Shown: piece by piece, positions 9,093 to 17,849 of the stretch | Layout of the letters: the number at the start of each line of letters is the position of its first letter | How positions within the stretch are numbered: the first letter of the stretch is position 1 | Source of the DNA: Pseudoalteromonas umbrosa | GTDB taxonomy: Bacteria > Pseudomonadota > Gammaproteobacteria > Enterobacterales > Alteromonadaceae | Reading direction: 5' to 3' | Assembly: GCF_030125375.1 (NCBI RefSeq) | Contig: NZ_JASJUU010000003.1 | Location: 200,247-264,246 of the forward strand | DNA: 64,000 nt | Translations under genes and position numbers: made by a program | The notes under the pieces: generated by a model | The model's database searches: none | What the model saw: the letters and a program-made list of their open reading frames with translations, nothing else | What the model was told of the DNA's origin: nothing

Positions 9093-9422
9093 TTATTGAT
9101 CATGTGTTTGTGGTTTATTTTCATGTTTTTCATCAGAGGCCTCTAATTCGGGTTCTTTTTCGTTACAAGCGTTATTGTATTTTCCAGCAACACCAGCCAT
9201 GGAGGCCAAAAAACCATATACATTTATTTTACAGCTATTGTGTAACTTAGTTAACACGCTTTGAGGAAACTCAGACGTCCCATTCAAGTAGTTATTCATT
9301 GTACTGCGTGACACACCCGCTTTTTTGCAGCCTTTTGAAACAGAGCCTTGTTTTGCAATGAGTTCTTTCCTTACAAAGTGCCTCAGCTTTTCCCCGAATT
9401 TAAACGGGTCAATTTCATCCAT
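9093..9422 (-). CDS. Small helix-turn-helix protein
   Basis: 109 residues. Residues about 24-65 (SVSKGCKKAGVSRSTMNNYLNG...) look like a Cro/CI-type helix-turn-helix with the recognition helix in SRSTMNNYL; the tail is acidic and hydrophilic. Divergent from another HTH gene at 9579, sharing a control region with imperfect palindromes. Probably a regulator of the accessory insert; target unknown. Confidence 0.65.
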   Translation of the reverse strand: MDEIDPFKFGEKLRHFVRKELIAKQGSVSKGCKKAGVSRSTMNNYLNGTSEFPQSVLTKLHNSCKINVYGFLASMAGVAGKYNNACNEKEPELEASDEKHENKPQTHDQ

Positions 9423-9503
9423 AACCTAAACGCCACTTCAACAATTAAATGCATATTAACTTTCTGTGTTTGTTTTATCAACAATCGATGGTTGTAAGTA
9501 AGT

Positions 9504-9527
9504 TGTCCAGATTCTGGAACACGGGTT
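9504..9527. promoter_or_regulatory. Candidate operator between divergent HTH genes
   Basis: TGTCCAGATTCTGGAACA (9504-9521) is an almost perfect inverted repeat with one extra base, overlapped by GAACACGGGTTC (9518-9529), a 4-bp-arm palindrome. Both lie between the divergent starts at 9422 and 9579. Suggestive only. Confidence 0.35.
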
Positions 9528-9578
9528 CTGTTAAATTATGTTTATTCATTATTTTATAAGGTTTGAAAGGAAATCATC

Positions 9579-9899
9579 ATGGCCCTTGAATATGTTATCG
9601 AATCTAACACCAAAACGAATAAAAGCTTTATACACAACAGGCCTGTTAGGCAAATGCGTGTTTCGCAGTTTAAAACTAATATGCAAAAATCAATTCGTCG
9701 ATTAAGAAAAAGTAAAAACTTAACGCAAAGGCAGCTGGGTAATATTCTGGGTGTCGATCAGGCGACTATCAGCAATTTTGAGAGTGGTAAAACGATTATG
9801 ACTTTAGATCTTGCTTATGAGCTTATTCTCGTTTTTGGCTGTGACTTTTATGTTGAGTGTGATTTATCCGGGATTATGAGTTTACCTAAAGCGAGTTAG
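9579..9899 (+). CDS. XRE-family antitoxin-like regulator
   Basis: 106 residues. The C-terminal two thirds form an XRE helix-turn-helix (LRKSKNLTQRQLGNILGVDQATISNFESGK), as in HipB/HigA-type antitoxins and repressors. A ribosome site (GAAAGGAA) precedes the ATG. No toxin gene is next to it: the following DNA is the SDR remnant. Possibly an orphan antitoxin or a plain repressor. Confidence 0.75.
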   Translation: MALEYVIESNTKTNKSFIHNRPVRQMRVSQFKTNMQKSIRRLRKSKNLTQRQLGNILGVDQATISNFESGKTIMTLDLAYELILVFGCDFYVECDLSGIMSLPKAS

Positions 9900-9971
9900 A
9901 ATTATCTTAAATAGTCTCAAAATAGAGCTGAGAAAATAATTATTAAAAATAAGCCCAGAAGATAATTTATG

Positions 9972-10086
9972 GTCGAGATAATGCTGTGGCTTGGTAAAGT
10001 CCACAGCATTATGTGTTTACGGGTTTAGATAAACTAAATTTCGAGACAATGCGCTGCTGGTGATTGAGTGCTTAGCTGTTAAATAA
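9972..10086 (+). pseudogene. Remnant of a second SDR 3' end
   Basis: The stretch around 9980-10000 (ATGCTGTGGCTTGGTAAAGT) matches the SDR gene near 7813-7838. The stretch 10025-10086 matches SDR 7966-8034, including GACAATGCGCTGCTGG and the final GTTAAATAA, and continues into the same hairpin. The part between is deleted and frames are broken. This is a decayed partial copy of the gene at 7117-8034. Confidence 0.75.
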
Positions 10087-10117
10087 AAACGCCCACAATA
10101 AGTGGGCGATGTTTTTT
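10085..10117. terminator. Bidirectional terminator
   Basis: CGCCCAC (10090-10096) / GTGGGCG (10102-10108) with TTTTTT on the plus-strand side and a T run (TTTTTA) on the minus-strand side. It serves the NfeD/SPFH operon arriving from the right. Confidence 0.75.
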
Positions 10118-10138
10118 GCGTTATTCAGTAGCGTAATA

Positions 10139-10594
10139 TTATTCAGCAGGTGCGACCCAAAGAACGCCGACAGACTTTTCGATGACTTTCACTTGCACGC
10201 CTTTTTCAATTTCCGTTTTACTTTTCAATTGCCATTGAATACCTGAATATTGATAAAAGACTGGGCTTTCACTATTCAAGTCTTGCTCTAGCGTAAAACT
10301 AATATCTGCAAAGTCACTGTCTACTTTTTTGCTATCTTGTTGTGACTGCATTGCTTTTAGTGGTTTCCATAACACACCAGCAAGCAAGGCTGTCAGCACA
10401 CCATTTATCCATGCGGCATTTAACAAACTTGGCTCAACGAGCCCAAAGTACATGAATACGCCACTGGTGATAAGGGACAAACCTAAGAAAAACAGCACAA
10501 AGGTTGCAAACCCCAAGACAATGACTTCAATGCAAAGTGCAACTAGGCCAAAGATGATCAGTGCTTGGGGTAGATTGTCAGTTATAAACGTCAT
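10139..10594 (-). CDS. NfeD-like membrane protein
   Basis: 151 residues: transmembrane helices at about 10-30, 32-50 and 62-80, then a C-terminal OB-like domain (about 90-150) ending GVQVKVIEKSVGVLWVAPAE, as in short NfeD proteins (E. coli YbbJ). It begins 3 bp after the SPFH gene stop, the classic stomatin-NfeD operon. Thought to help organise or maintain membrane microdomain proteins. Confidence 0.88.
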   Translation of the reverse strand: MTFITDNLPQALIIFGLVALCIEVIVLGFATFVLFFLGLSLITSGVFMYFGLVEPSLLNAAWINGVLTALLAGVLWKPLKAMQSQQDSKKVDSDFADISFTLEQDLNSESPVFYQYSGIQWQLKSKTEIEKGVQVKVIEKSVGVLWVAPAE

Positions 10595-10597
10595 AAC

Positions 10598-11551
10598 TTA
10601 CCCATTTTTCTTGCTATTTAATGTGTTAATTATAGACATACCTTGCGCTACAAGAGAGCTTGCATCAGTTCCATTGTCAGGAAGTAACACGACGGAAGAC
10701 TCTTTCGCGATGGCTTCTTTCGCAGAGATTGCCTTGGTAGCTAAGTCGAGTTGAATCGCTTTTTGACCTTCTTCAGTATTGGCTGCCTCACCGACTTTTT
10801 TAAGTGCATCAGCTTGTGCTTCTGCAACGGCTATGATGGCTTTTGCTTCACCTTCTGCTTTGAGAATTTGCTCGGCTTTTTCAGCCTCTGCGGCTAATAC
10901 TTGTGCTTGTTTTTTACCCTCAGCAACATTGATTTCGGCTTGACGGTCACCTTCAGATTCTAAAATTTGCGCACGCTTTACACGTTCAGCTTTCATTTGC
11001 GCTTCCATGGCTTCCATCACAGAATTTGGCGGCACAATATCTTTAATCTCATAACGAAGGACTTGAATACCCCAAGGTTCAGACGCTGCATTGATAGCTG
11101 TAACAATATTGGTATTGAGCATGTCACGTTCTTCAAACGTCTTGTCCAGCTCCATTTTACCTAGCTCACTACGCATGGTTGTCTGTGCTAATTGAGTAAC
11201 CGCAAAAACATAGTCATCAACACCATACGTTGCTTTGTATGGATCAAGGACTCTGAAGTAGAGTACCCCGTCAACCACAAGCGAGATGTTGTCGCGGGTG
11301 ATCGCTGATTGAGAAGGGACATCGGTCGCTTGTTCTTTTAAGCTTCTATCGGCGGCAACTTGATCGATAAAAGGGATAATAAAATTTAAACCGGCTTCTT
11401 TAGTTGATTGATATTTACCAAAACGCTCAATTATCCAAGCGCGATTTTGTGGTACAAATTTAATTGAACCTTTTAAGATAAAAATGACAAAAATCAGCAG
11501 TACTGCTTCGATGGTGAACAAAAAGTTCAGTATTGTCGTGACTGGATCCAT
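10598..11551 (-). CDS. qmcA: SPFH/Band-7 stomatin-like membrane protein (QmcA type)
   Basis: 317 residues: one N-terminal transmembrane helix (about 8-27), the SPFH domain (FVPQNRAWIIERFGKYQSTKEAGLNF... to about 190), a long Ala/Glu-rich coiled coil (AEGKKQAQVLAAEAEKAEQIL), and an ending IINTLN. Length and order match E. coli QmcA (305 residues). It oligomerises at the inner membrane and is linked to FtsH-type quality control in relatives. Paired with the NfeD gene downstream. Confidence 0.9.
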   Translation of the reverse strand: MDPVTTILNFLFTIEAVLLIFVIFILKGSIKFVPQNRAWIIERFGKYQSTKEAGLNFIIPFIDQVAADRSLKEQATDVPSQSAITRDNISLVVDGVLYFRVLDPYKATYGVDDYVFAVTQLAQTTMRSELGKMELDKTFEERDMLNTNIVTAINAASEPWGIQVLRYEIKDIVPPNSVMEAMEAQMKAERVKRAQILESEGDRQAEINVAEGKKQAQVLAAEAEKAEQILKAEGEAKAIIAVAEAQADALKKVGEAANTEEGQKAIQLDLATKAISAKEAIAKESSVVLLPDNGTDASSLVAQGMSIINTLNSKKNG

Positions 11552-11753
11552 AAAGTTACATTCCTTATTAATAGTCTTATCTATACCATAACACGATGTC
11601 GGTAAGAGTTAAATTTAACTGTTTAGGCTAATGTAGTTATACTTATTTTTCTGCAGAAAATAACAAGTGTACGCACTTTGTTTGTCATTATTTTGTTATA
11701 AAAATTACCTATCCTAGATACTACAGCACAACATATTTTTTGAGGTATCGACA

Positions 11754-12374
11754 TTGACCGCGCAGTACTACGAGCAGAATGCACTTAAGTTAGCAAAGCT
11801 CTATCAGTCAGACAGTTTCGAATCGTTGCATGCAAATTGGCTAACTCATCTAACACCTTATCTTAACCAGCAAAAGTTACAATTTCTGGATATCGGCGCT
11901 GGTGCGGGCAGGGATGCAAAGTTCATAGTCGAGCATAGCCAATGTGCCGAAGTCGTTGCCATTGAACCCGTCAGTTCAATCAATAGGTTAGGTCAAGCTT
12001 ACACCAGAGATTTACCCATTGTATGGCTTAGAGATGAGTTGCCATGCTTGTATGAGGTGAAAAAGAAGTTTGAAGCATTTGATGTAATTTTGGTGAGCTC
12101 AGTTTTTAATTATCTAGATGACAGCGCTTGTGTACAAGCACTTTTAACAATTCGACAGTTGCTTAAACCCAAAGGACTATTGATAGTAAAGTTGAGACAT
12201 TGCGCTGATAGTGTACATATGAAAGAGCGTGGATTAACGAATATAGAAGTCGATACGTTATCAATTATGGCAACTAGTGCCGATTTTGAATTAGAACTTG
12301 CCACCGACCAAGAGCCTGACGCGCAAGGCCGATTACATACGAAGTGGCAAACTCTGTTATTTAAACCAATTTGA
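11754..12374 (+). CDS. Class I SAM-dependent methyltransferase
   Basis: 206 residues from TTG at 11754, preceded by TGAGGT. Motif I FLDIGAGAGRDAKF, an acidic motif II (VVAIEP), and a later VILVSSVFNYLD segment are seen. The GRDA version of motif I is shared with the methyltransferase at 33657. The substrate is unknown. Confidence 0.8.
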   Translation: MTAQYYEQNALKLAKLYQSDSFESLHANWLTHLTPYLNQQKLQFLDIGAGAGRDAKFIVEHSQCAEVVAIEPVSSINRLGQAYTRDLPIVWLRDELPCLYEVKKKFEAFDVILVSSVFNYLDDSACVQALLTIRQLLKPKGLLIVKLRHCADSVHMKERGLTNIEVDTLSIMATSADFELELATDQEPDAQGRLHTKWQTLLFKPI

Positions 12375-12398
12375 TTATGGTTTGGCGGAATTGACTCT

Positions 12399-12839
12399 TT
12401 AGATAGCAAGGATTTCTTTTTTATTACTTGCCGACCAGACTGTGTCGGCAGCGTTTTGTTGGTTCAACCAAACAAAATCTGTGTGCTCTTCATCGCATAA
12501 AGTGACTTTCAAATTATTTGGGACGCAAACACTAAACACATGTTCCGAGTTTATTTTGGCGTTACTTTCATAGCGGTGTCGCCATTGAGGCCTGATCTCA
12601 TACTGGTTAATCGTATTATGTTGCTTAATTTTGATGCCTAAGGCATGGGCATCGATACCTGTCTCTTCTTTTAACTCTCTATATGCTGTGGTGAGTGGCT
12701 CTTCTCCTCTATCTATACCTCCTGTTACAGACTGCCAAAATTCGGGATCATCTTTTCTTTGTAAAATTAGAAATTGCTTATTTTCATTGTATATAACGAC
12801 AAGAACAGATAACGGTTGGCGTAACATTATATTTTCCAT
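12399..12839 (-). CDS. nudB: NudB-like Nudix pyrophosphatase
   Basis: About 146 residues. The Nudix box GGIDRGEEPLTTAYRELKEETGI fits G-X5-E-X7-RE-X2-EE-X-G-U. The opening RQPLSVLVVIY, the QRKDDPEFWQSVTGG segment and RHRYESN closely resemble E. coli NudB, which dephosphorylates dihydroneopterin triphosphate in folate synthesis. Start: ATG at 12839 or 12827; an upstream TTG at 12854 is in frame but less likely. It is not beside other folate genes, so it may be a general NTP pyrophosphohydrolase. Confidence 0.8.
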   Translation of the reverse strand: MENIMLRQPLSVLVVIYNENKQFLILQRKDDPEFWQSVTGGIDRGEEPLTTAYRELKEETGIDAHALGIKIKQHNTINQYEIRPQWRHRYESNAKINSEHVFSVCVPNNLKVTLCDEEHTDFVWLNQQNAADTVWSASNKKEILAI

Positions 12840-12914
12840 AGATGTAAGTACCAAATTAGTATACCAATTGATACGAACCAGCGGGAGGTTTTAGGCATCT
12901 CACAGTTAAAAAAG

Positions 12915-13063
12915 CAAAAAAAAGGCAGGCAAAACGCCTGCCCAATCTCCAATAGCAATAAGTTTTGCAAAGGAAATACCCAATAAACCAACATCCTTAT
13001 CAGTAAGCTCTACTTCTCGGGAGTTCTAGGAGCCGCTTCGAGAAGCGGTGTCTCCAAAGGAAC
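12915..13063 (-). ncRNA. Candidate small RNA with promoter and terminator
   Basis: Minus strand. -35 TTTACA (13098-13093), 17-bp spacer, -10 TAGGAT (13075-13070), predicted start near 13063. The transcript opens with a hairpin GGAG-ACA-CCGCTT-CTCG-AAGCGG-CTCC and ends at a strong terminator (GGCAGGC/GCCTGCC, 12924-12942) followed by eight T. About 149 nt. It contains several GGA triplets, but one lies in a stem, so a CsrB-like role is unproven. A 22-codon ORF opening MLFLWRHRFSKRL overlaps the start and lacks support. Confidence 0.5.
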
Positions 13064-13099
13064 AACATCATCCTACAATGATGTATTTAAAATGTAAAC

Positions 13100-13522
13100 T
13101 ATTTTGGAGTAAAAATTTTAATTTGTATCTAGTTTGTGTATTTTGTTTATAAATATTTTATGTTTATGCGTTTTTTCATATGCAAATCAAAAACCCAATA
13201 ATTACATGTAAGTAGAAATTTCGCACTGAGTTAATTTACACTTCGTGCCTTTATTGGGTAAAATAAGTGATTTTTAACCTAATGAATTTTAACGTTTTTT
13301 ATTTGTCTTAATTTGAGGTGCGATGTGAGTTAATTTTTGTTTGTTAAATAATTGTGTCTTTATTGGTCGTTTTCTTTGAAAGGTTGGAATATCTGATTTA
13401 TCGAACTCTAACTATTTTTAGAGTAGAGCTGAGCAGCATAATTGGGGAAATTCTTAACTTAACTTGGATTTCGTTATGTTCTATACCATGCTTAGACGGA
13501 GTTGAAATAAAATACTGACATT
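13100..13522. other. Gene-free AT-rich stretch
   Basis: Very AT-rich DNA upstream of the TPR gene. I see no ORF with a ribosome site and no clear hairpin terminator. It presumably holds the promoter for 13523. Confidence 0.5.
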
Positions 13523-14569
13523 ATGTTTATAGCATTTTGGTTATCTGTGGTCGTTGTGATGTCGCCAAGCGAAATGTTCATGACTCTCAATCAATTAAAA
13601 GAACTCAATAGCAAAAATCCACAGCAAGCCGCGCAAGTTTTTCGCACTGTTCAATCTAGACTACCTAAAAAACCAAGTAGAGGGCTACTTGAGTTATATT
13701 TGGTTGGCTTAGAAGCGGGTGTCCGAGTCATTGATGCCGAAGTTGTCCAACACATTATGACAGTGCTTGAAAGCGACCAATGGATAGGGACTGTTGAGGG
13801 GGCTGAACTTGATATAGCAACAGCTGCTGCAATATATCACAGGCGAATACATGATTATGCCTATGCAGAGACTTTAAATGAGTGTGCTATATCTTATGCC
13901 GCTGATCCAAAAGAGTTTGCCAGAGTGGCGAACAATATGGCTGTAGTATTTCGATACAGTGGGCAGCCAGAAAAAGCGCAAAATATTTTGAATGAATCTC
14001 TGATGCTCGCCGAAGATAGGGAAATTGTTGCCAATATAAAAAATAACTTGGGCAATATTTATTTTGATCAAAAGAAATATCGTCATGCTCAACTTATGTA
14101 TATTAGAGCGTTTCGCTTTCATTCAGAGGTTGGGCAATCGGGTTATGCGGCTGGTACCGGACTTAATTTGCTAAATACACAAATATATTTAGGTGATTGG
14201 CCGAGTTTTGAACGCTATCGCGCATCTGTTGCATTAGAAGTGAAGCAGAGCGGGCAAGACATGTTTAAGTTTTTTTTCATGTGGCAAACGTATCTCAATG
14301 AGCACCTAAATTATGACACGCCGTTATCTGAAAAAAGAGTTTCAGCGTTAATTGATACAATCCCACTATTGCTTAAGAGTGAATTAGGGCCATCTTTGTC
14401 TTATTATTCGAGTTTGTTTCAAAACGACAGATTGCACGTTACACTGCAAAGTCAACTTAAAAAAACACCGGATATCAAAACAGTACAAGAACCCAATGGC
14501 ACCCGTGTTAAACTGGAGCGACTCTGTACAACCAGAATAATTGCAAAAAAGCACTACTTCAATCGTTAA
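13523..14569 (+). CDS. TPR-repeat protein of unknown function
   Basis: 348 residues. The middle (about 95-215) holds tetratricopeptide-like helices: YAYAETLNECAISYAADP, FARVANNMAVVFRYSGQPEKAQNILNES and KNNLGNIYFDQKKYRHAQLMYIRAF. An N-terminal hydrophobic patch (FIAFWLSVVVVM) could be a short membrane segment or a mis-called start; no ribosome site is clear. It precedes the M6 protease by 75 bp on the same strand, so it may assist or regulate the protease, which is inference. Confidence 0.72.
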   Translation: MFIAFWLSVVVVMSPSEMFMTLNQLKELNSKNPQQAAQVFRTVQSRLPKKPSRGLLELYLVGLEAGVRVIDAEVVQHIMTVLESDQWIGTVEGAELDIATAAAIYHRRIHDYAYAETLNECAISYAADPKEFARVANNMAVVFRYSGQPEKAQNILNESLMLAEDREIVANIKNNLGNIYFDQKKYRHAQLMYIRAFRFHSEVGQSGYAAGTGLNLLNTQIYLGDWPSFERYRASVALEVKQSGQDMFKFFFMWQTYLNEHLNYDTPLSEKRVSALIDTIPLLLKSELGPSLSYYSSLFQNDRLHVTLQSQLKKTPDIKTVQEPNGTRVKLERLCTTRIIAKKHYFNR

Positions 14570-14643
14570 TATAATTTGTTATTGGTTAAATTTTGATTGA
14601 TAATTTAGTTTCCTATTTCGGAAAAAATGTAAAGGAAACTATA

Positions 14644-16530
14644 ATGAAGTTAATTAAACACGTAGCGATATTGTCATCGTTAATCGCACCCACCTTATCT
14701 TACGCCGCTATTCCATACCATAATGAGACATATCAATATACTCAACCAAATGGAGAGGTTGTATCCATTACTCTACATGGTAATACCTACTATGCAGAGC
14801 AAAGAGCACATGATGGTAGGTTAGTTGTTTACGATAAAAGCTTAGGTGGTTTGGCATATGCTTCAGTAAATAAAGCAGGCACTGAACTTGAGTCTCTCGG
14901 TATTCTTGTCTCTGATAAAGTACATACTGGTGAACGTGTTGCACACTTTGACATTCGTACCGAGGCAGGCTTATCGGAAAAAGCCATTCAAACCTTGGTT
15001 AATCAGAAGCAAAATGAGTTATTGCCAGCGATTGAAAGCCCGCTTTTATTGAGTACACAAAGTGCCAACATTGAGACTCAAGTAACTGGTCAGATCAAAG
15101 GCTTAACCATCATTATTGATTTTCCTGATGAGCGCGGTAGCATCACAAAGTCTCAGGTTGAACGCTTTTTGAACGATCAAAACTACACTGAATTTGGCAA
15201 TGCCCAATCTGTTCGAGGTTACTTTCTTGAGGTATCTGACAACAAGTTAGATTACACCAATACCGTTACTGCATATTACACAGCAAAAAAAAATAAAGCT
15301 TATTATGCAGACTCAAGTTTAAGTTCGACTGTACGTTCTCAAGAGTTGATTAAAGAAGCATTAGATTGGCTTGAATACCAACAGGGGTTTGATTTTTCAA
15401 CCTTGTCTACTAATAGCAGCAATCAGATACGCGGCCTCAATATTTTTTACGCGGGTAATTCTGATAGTTCGTGGTCAAAAGGGCTTTGGCCTCATATGGC
15501 TAGACTGAGTCCAAGATTTTGTGCTGATGGTGTGTGCACTGACCGATATCAAATTACAGATATGCGCGCCAGTTTATCTATTGGTACGTTTGTACATGAA
15601 TCAGGTCACTTGATCACAAATTGGCCTGATCTGTATGATTACGATGGCAGTTCCCATGGCTCTGTCGCCAGCTATGGTGTCATGGGATTTGGAGCTATTG
15701 GTACGACGAATAAATTTAAACCGACTCCGCCTGTTGCACACTTCAGAGCAATTGCTGGATGGGATACCGTGACTGAGTTAAACCCTGCGGTCGACCAGAA
15801 TGCGCCAAAAGGTGTGCTCGCGCATACATCAGGCGATCATTCATCATATAAGTGGACCAATCCAAATAATCGTAACGAAGCATTTTATATTGAAGCTATT
15901 CACCAATCAGGCCAAAACTCTGAACAGCCCGGTCAAGGCTTAGCAATATGGCATGTTGATTCAAGAGGTAGCAACTCTAATGAGTGGTACCCTTATATCC
16001 AAATGGAACATGCTGATGGCAATCGTGACCCTGAAAATAACCGTAATAGAGGTGACGGTACCGACTTATTCATGGCAAATGGGGAGTTTAGTAATTTATA
16101 TCCAAATAGTTTGTCTTCAAAAGGGACTAATTCACTTTGGTGGAACGGCACCGATTCTGGGCTATCTATTTCTGGTATTTCAGCGCCTGCTAAAACCATT
16201 TCGTTTACCATAGAATCATCAGTTATTGAGCCGCCTAAAGGTGAAACTTATCGCGGGACGCTTAGTGATAAAGCGCAGCAAATTCAACCGAATGGCAGTT
16301 GGTTCCAGTACGCTGGTGGCACTATATCCCTTGATTTAACAGGTCCAAACAATGCAGATTTTGACTTGAAACTTGAGCGCTGGCAAGGGGGACGATGGAC
16401 ACAGGTAGCCATCTCCGAAACACCTACATCAGTGGAGTCAATTTCGTATAATGCTGCTAGTGGATACTATCGCATAGTTGTGTATTCATATTCAGGCGCA
16501 GGTGACTACACTTTAATTGTTAATAAGTAA
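14644..16530 (+). CDS. Secreted M6-family (immune inhibitor A-like) metalloprotease
   Basis: 628 residues from ATG at 14644 with AAAGGAAA before it; this start gives a clean signal peptide (MKLIKHVAILSSLIAPTLSYA). A propeptide-like region is followed by the peptidase with zinc motif His318-Glu319-X2-His322 in FVHESGHLITNWPDLYDYDG, typical of M6 enzymes. The C-terminal about 90 residues form a PPC-like domain (YRGTLSDKAQQIQPNG... ending GDYTLIVNK), often removed on maturation. Likely an extracellular protein-degrading enzyme, exported by Sec then type II secretion. Confidence 0.9.
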   Translation: MKLIKHVAILSSLIAPTLSYAAIPYHNETYQYTQPNGEVVSITLHGNTYYAEQRAHDGRLVVYDKSLGGLAYASVNKAGTELESLGILVSDKVHTGERVAHFDIRTEAGLSEKAIQTLVNQKQNELLPAIESPLLLSTQSANIETQVTGQIKGLTIIIDFPDERGSITKSQVERFLNDQNYTEFGNAQSVRGYFLEVSDNKLDYTNTVTAYYTAKKNKAYYADSSLSSTVRSQELIKEALDWLEYQQGFDFSTLSTNSSNQIRGLNIFYAGNSDSSWSKGLWPHMARLSPRFCADGVCTDRYQITDMRASLSIGTFVHESGHLITNWPDLYDYDGSSHGSVASYGVMGFGAIGTTNKFKPTPPVAHFRAIAGWDTVTELNPAVDQNAPKGVLAHTSGDHSSYKWTNPNNRNEAFYIEAIHQSGQNSEQPGQGLAIWHVDSRGSNSNEWYPYIQMEHADGNRDPENNRNRGDGTDLFMANGEFSNLYPNSLSSKGTNSLWWNGTDSGLSISGISAPAKTISFTIESSVIEPPKGETYRGTLSDKAQQIQPNGSWFQYAGGTISLDLTGPNNADFDLKLERWQGGRWTQVAISETPTSVESISYNAASGYYRIVVYSYSGAGDYTLIVNK

Positions 16531-16557
16531 TTCCTTAGTGTAAAAGCTCACAATCAC

Positions 16558-16592
16558 AAGTGGATCAGGTGCTTAGCCTTGGGTCCACTTTG
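16558..16592 (+). terminator. Possible hairpin after the M6 protease
   Basis: AAGTGGA (16558-16564) / TCCACTT (16584-16590) with a 19-nt loop and no real T run. Weak. Confidence 0.3.
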
Positions 16593-16750
16593 TACATCCT
16601 GATCAACAAAAACTTTTCATCAATATTTTGTGCACATTTCCCTGTTAAACCTCTCTTACATCATCGCAACGAGCTGTTTTATGCGATGTGATTTATATAA
16701 ACGAATCTCGTAAGTTAAAATTTAGTAAAATATTTGTTTGATCTGAAATT

Positions 16751-16769
16751 GAAAATCATTATCATTATT
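16751..16769 (+). promoter_or_regulatory. Strong candidate Fur box before the biosynthetic operon
   Basis: GAAAATCATTATCATTATT matches 16 of 19 positions of the Fur box GATAATGATTATCATTATC. It lies 66-84 bp before the first gene (16835), where it would overlap the promoter. Implies iron-repressed expression. Confidence 0.7.
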
Positions 16770-16834
16770 ACCTGTAAAGGGGACTTTGCAGTATATAGCG
16801 TGCTTTTTACACACAAAATGATTAAGGAGTAATT

Positions 16835-17848
16835 ATGTCTCGTAGATTTTTATTGACTGGCGCGACTGGGGTCGTGGGGCTCTCAATGATAGAGCTTTTA
16901 TCACCAAATGATGAGATTGTTATTCTAGTAAATCAACGATCTTTTAGTGAGTTGCCTCAAGGGGTAAGTCAGCAAATTCAGGGTGATATCCGTAAAGCCA
17001 ATTTTGGCTTAAGTGATGAGCAAATAGCTCAACTTGAAGGTATAGACTGTATCGTGCACAGTGCTGCACTGACAGATTTTACCGCCGATCCAGATGTATT
17101 AGCTGGGATAAATGTGGCGGGTCTTAAACACGCCATCCAATTATCTGAGCAACTAAACGTGCCGCTTATTCATATAAGCACTGCATTTGTAAAAGGTCGA
17201 AATGGTCATGATTTTAATAATTATGAGCAAAGCAAGCGCGAAGCAGAAGCTTGCCTCAGTGACAACATCACGGTTGTTCGCCCATCCGTGATTATTGGTG
17301 ACAGTACACTGGGTTTGATGCCTAAAAAGCAAGGGCTACATAACATGCTTAAGCTGGCAACTAAGGAAGTTATCCCTATTGTCCCTGGAGATGCGAACAC
17401 ATTGGTTGATGTGATCCCACGAGATATTGTCGCTAAATGTATTTTGACGATAGTGGATAAAAAGTTGTCAGGTGAGTTTTGGTTAACTGCGGGCACTTTA
17501 GCTAAAACATTAGGCGATTTGCTTACACTAGGTGAAGATGATGATATCACATCACGTTACGATGTGCGTTTTAAAGCCCCTAAGTTGATGAGCCCGACCA
17601 CATTTGAAAGGCTAGTTAAGCCTGTGTTTATGCCTGCGTTACCAAAACGTTTTAAACGTATGTTTGAAGAAACCTCTATTTATTTAAAGTATCTTGATAT
17701 GTCAGAAGGTTTTCAATCTGATGTACCGCATCTAGCTGAGGTTGCTGGCGAGTGTTACAACTATGATGTACGCCATACACTCGCTAAAAACTTGGTTGCT
17801 TATGATCATCAGCACCCTTTGATCACTGAGCTTTCGGGAGCACAGTGA
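16835..17848 (+). CDS. NAD(P)-dependent thioester-reductase-like SDR
   Basis: 337 residues of the extended SDR / NAD-binding-4 (fatty acyl-CoA reductase, thioester reductase) type. Cofactor motif TGATGVVG at about 8-15; catalytic Tyr130-X3-Lys134 in NNYEQSKREAE; HISTAFVKG segment before it. Such enzymes release acyl groups from CoA or carrier protein as aldehydes. First gene of a five-gene operon behind a Fur-box match. Inference: makes the aldehyde that the next gene product aminates. It could instead be a simple sugar or sterol epimerase/dehydrogenase. Confidence 0.8.
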   Translation: MSRRFLLTGATGVVGLSMIELLSPNDEIVILVNQRSFSELPQGVSQQIQGDIRKANFGLSDEQIAQLEGIDCIVHSAALTDFTADPDVLAGINVAGLKHAIQLSEQLNVPLIHISTAFVKGRNGHDFNNYEQSKREAEACLSDNITVVRPSVIIGDSTLGLMPKKQGLHNMLKLATKEVIPIVPGDANTLVDVIPRDIVAKCILTIVDKKLSGEFWLTAGTLAKTLGDLLTLGEDDDITSRYDVRFKAPKLMSPTTFERLVKPVFMPALPKRFKRMFEETSIYLKYLDMSEGFQSDVPHLAEVAGECYNYDVRHTLAKNLVAYDHQHPLITELSGAQ

Positions 17849-17849
17849 C

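Noticed and set aside
9026..9250. 74-residue plus-strand ORF
   Set aside because: Antisense to the HTH gene at 9093-9422, with no start signal.
9579..9899. Toxin-antitoxin pair
   Set aside because: Only the XRE antitoxin-like gene is present; no toxin ORF is adjacent.
12990..13070. 22-codon peptide opening MLFLWRHRFSKRL on the minus strand
   Set aside because: Overlaps the hairpin and the predicted transcript start of the sRNA candidate; no ribosome site would remain on that transcript.
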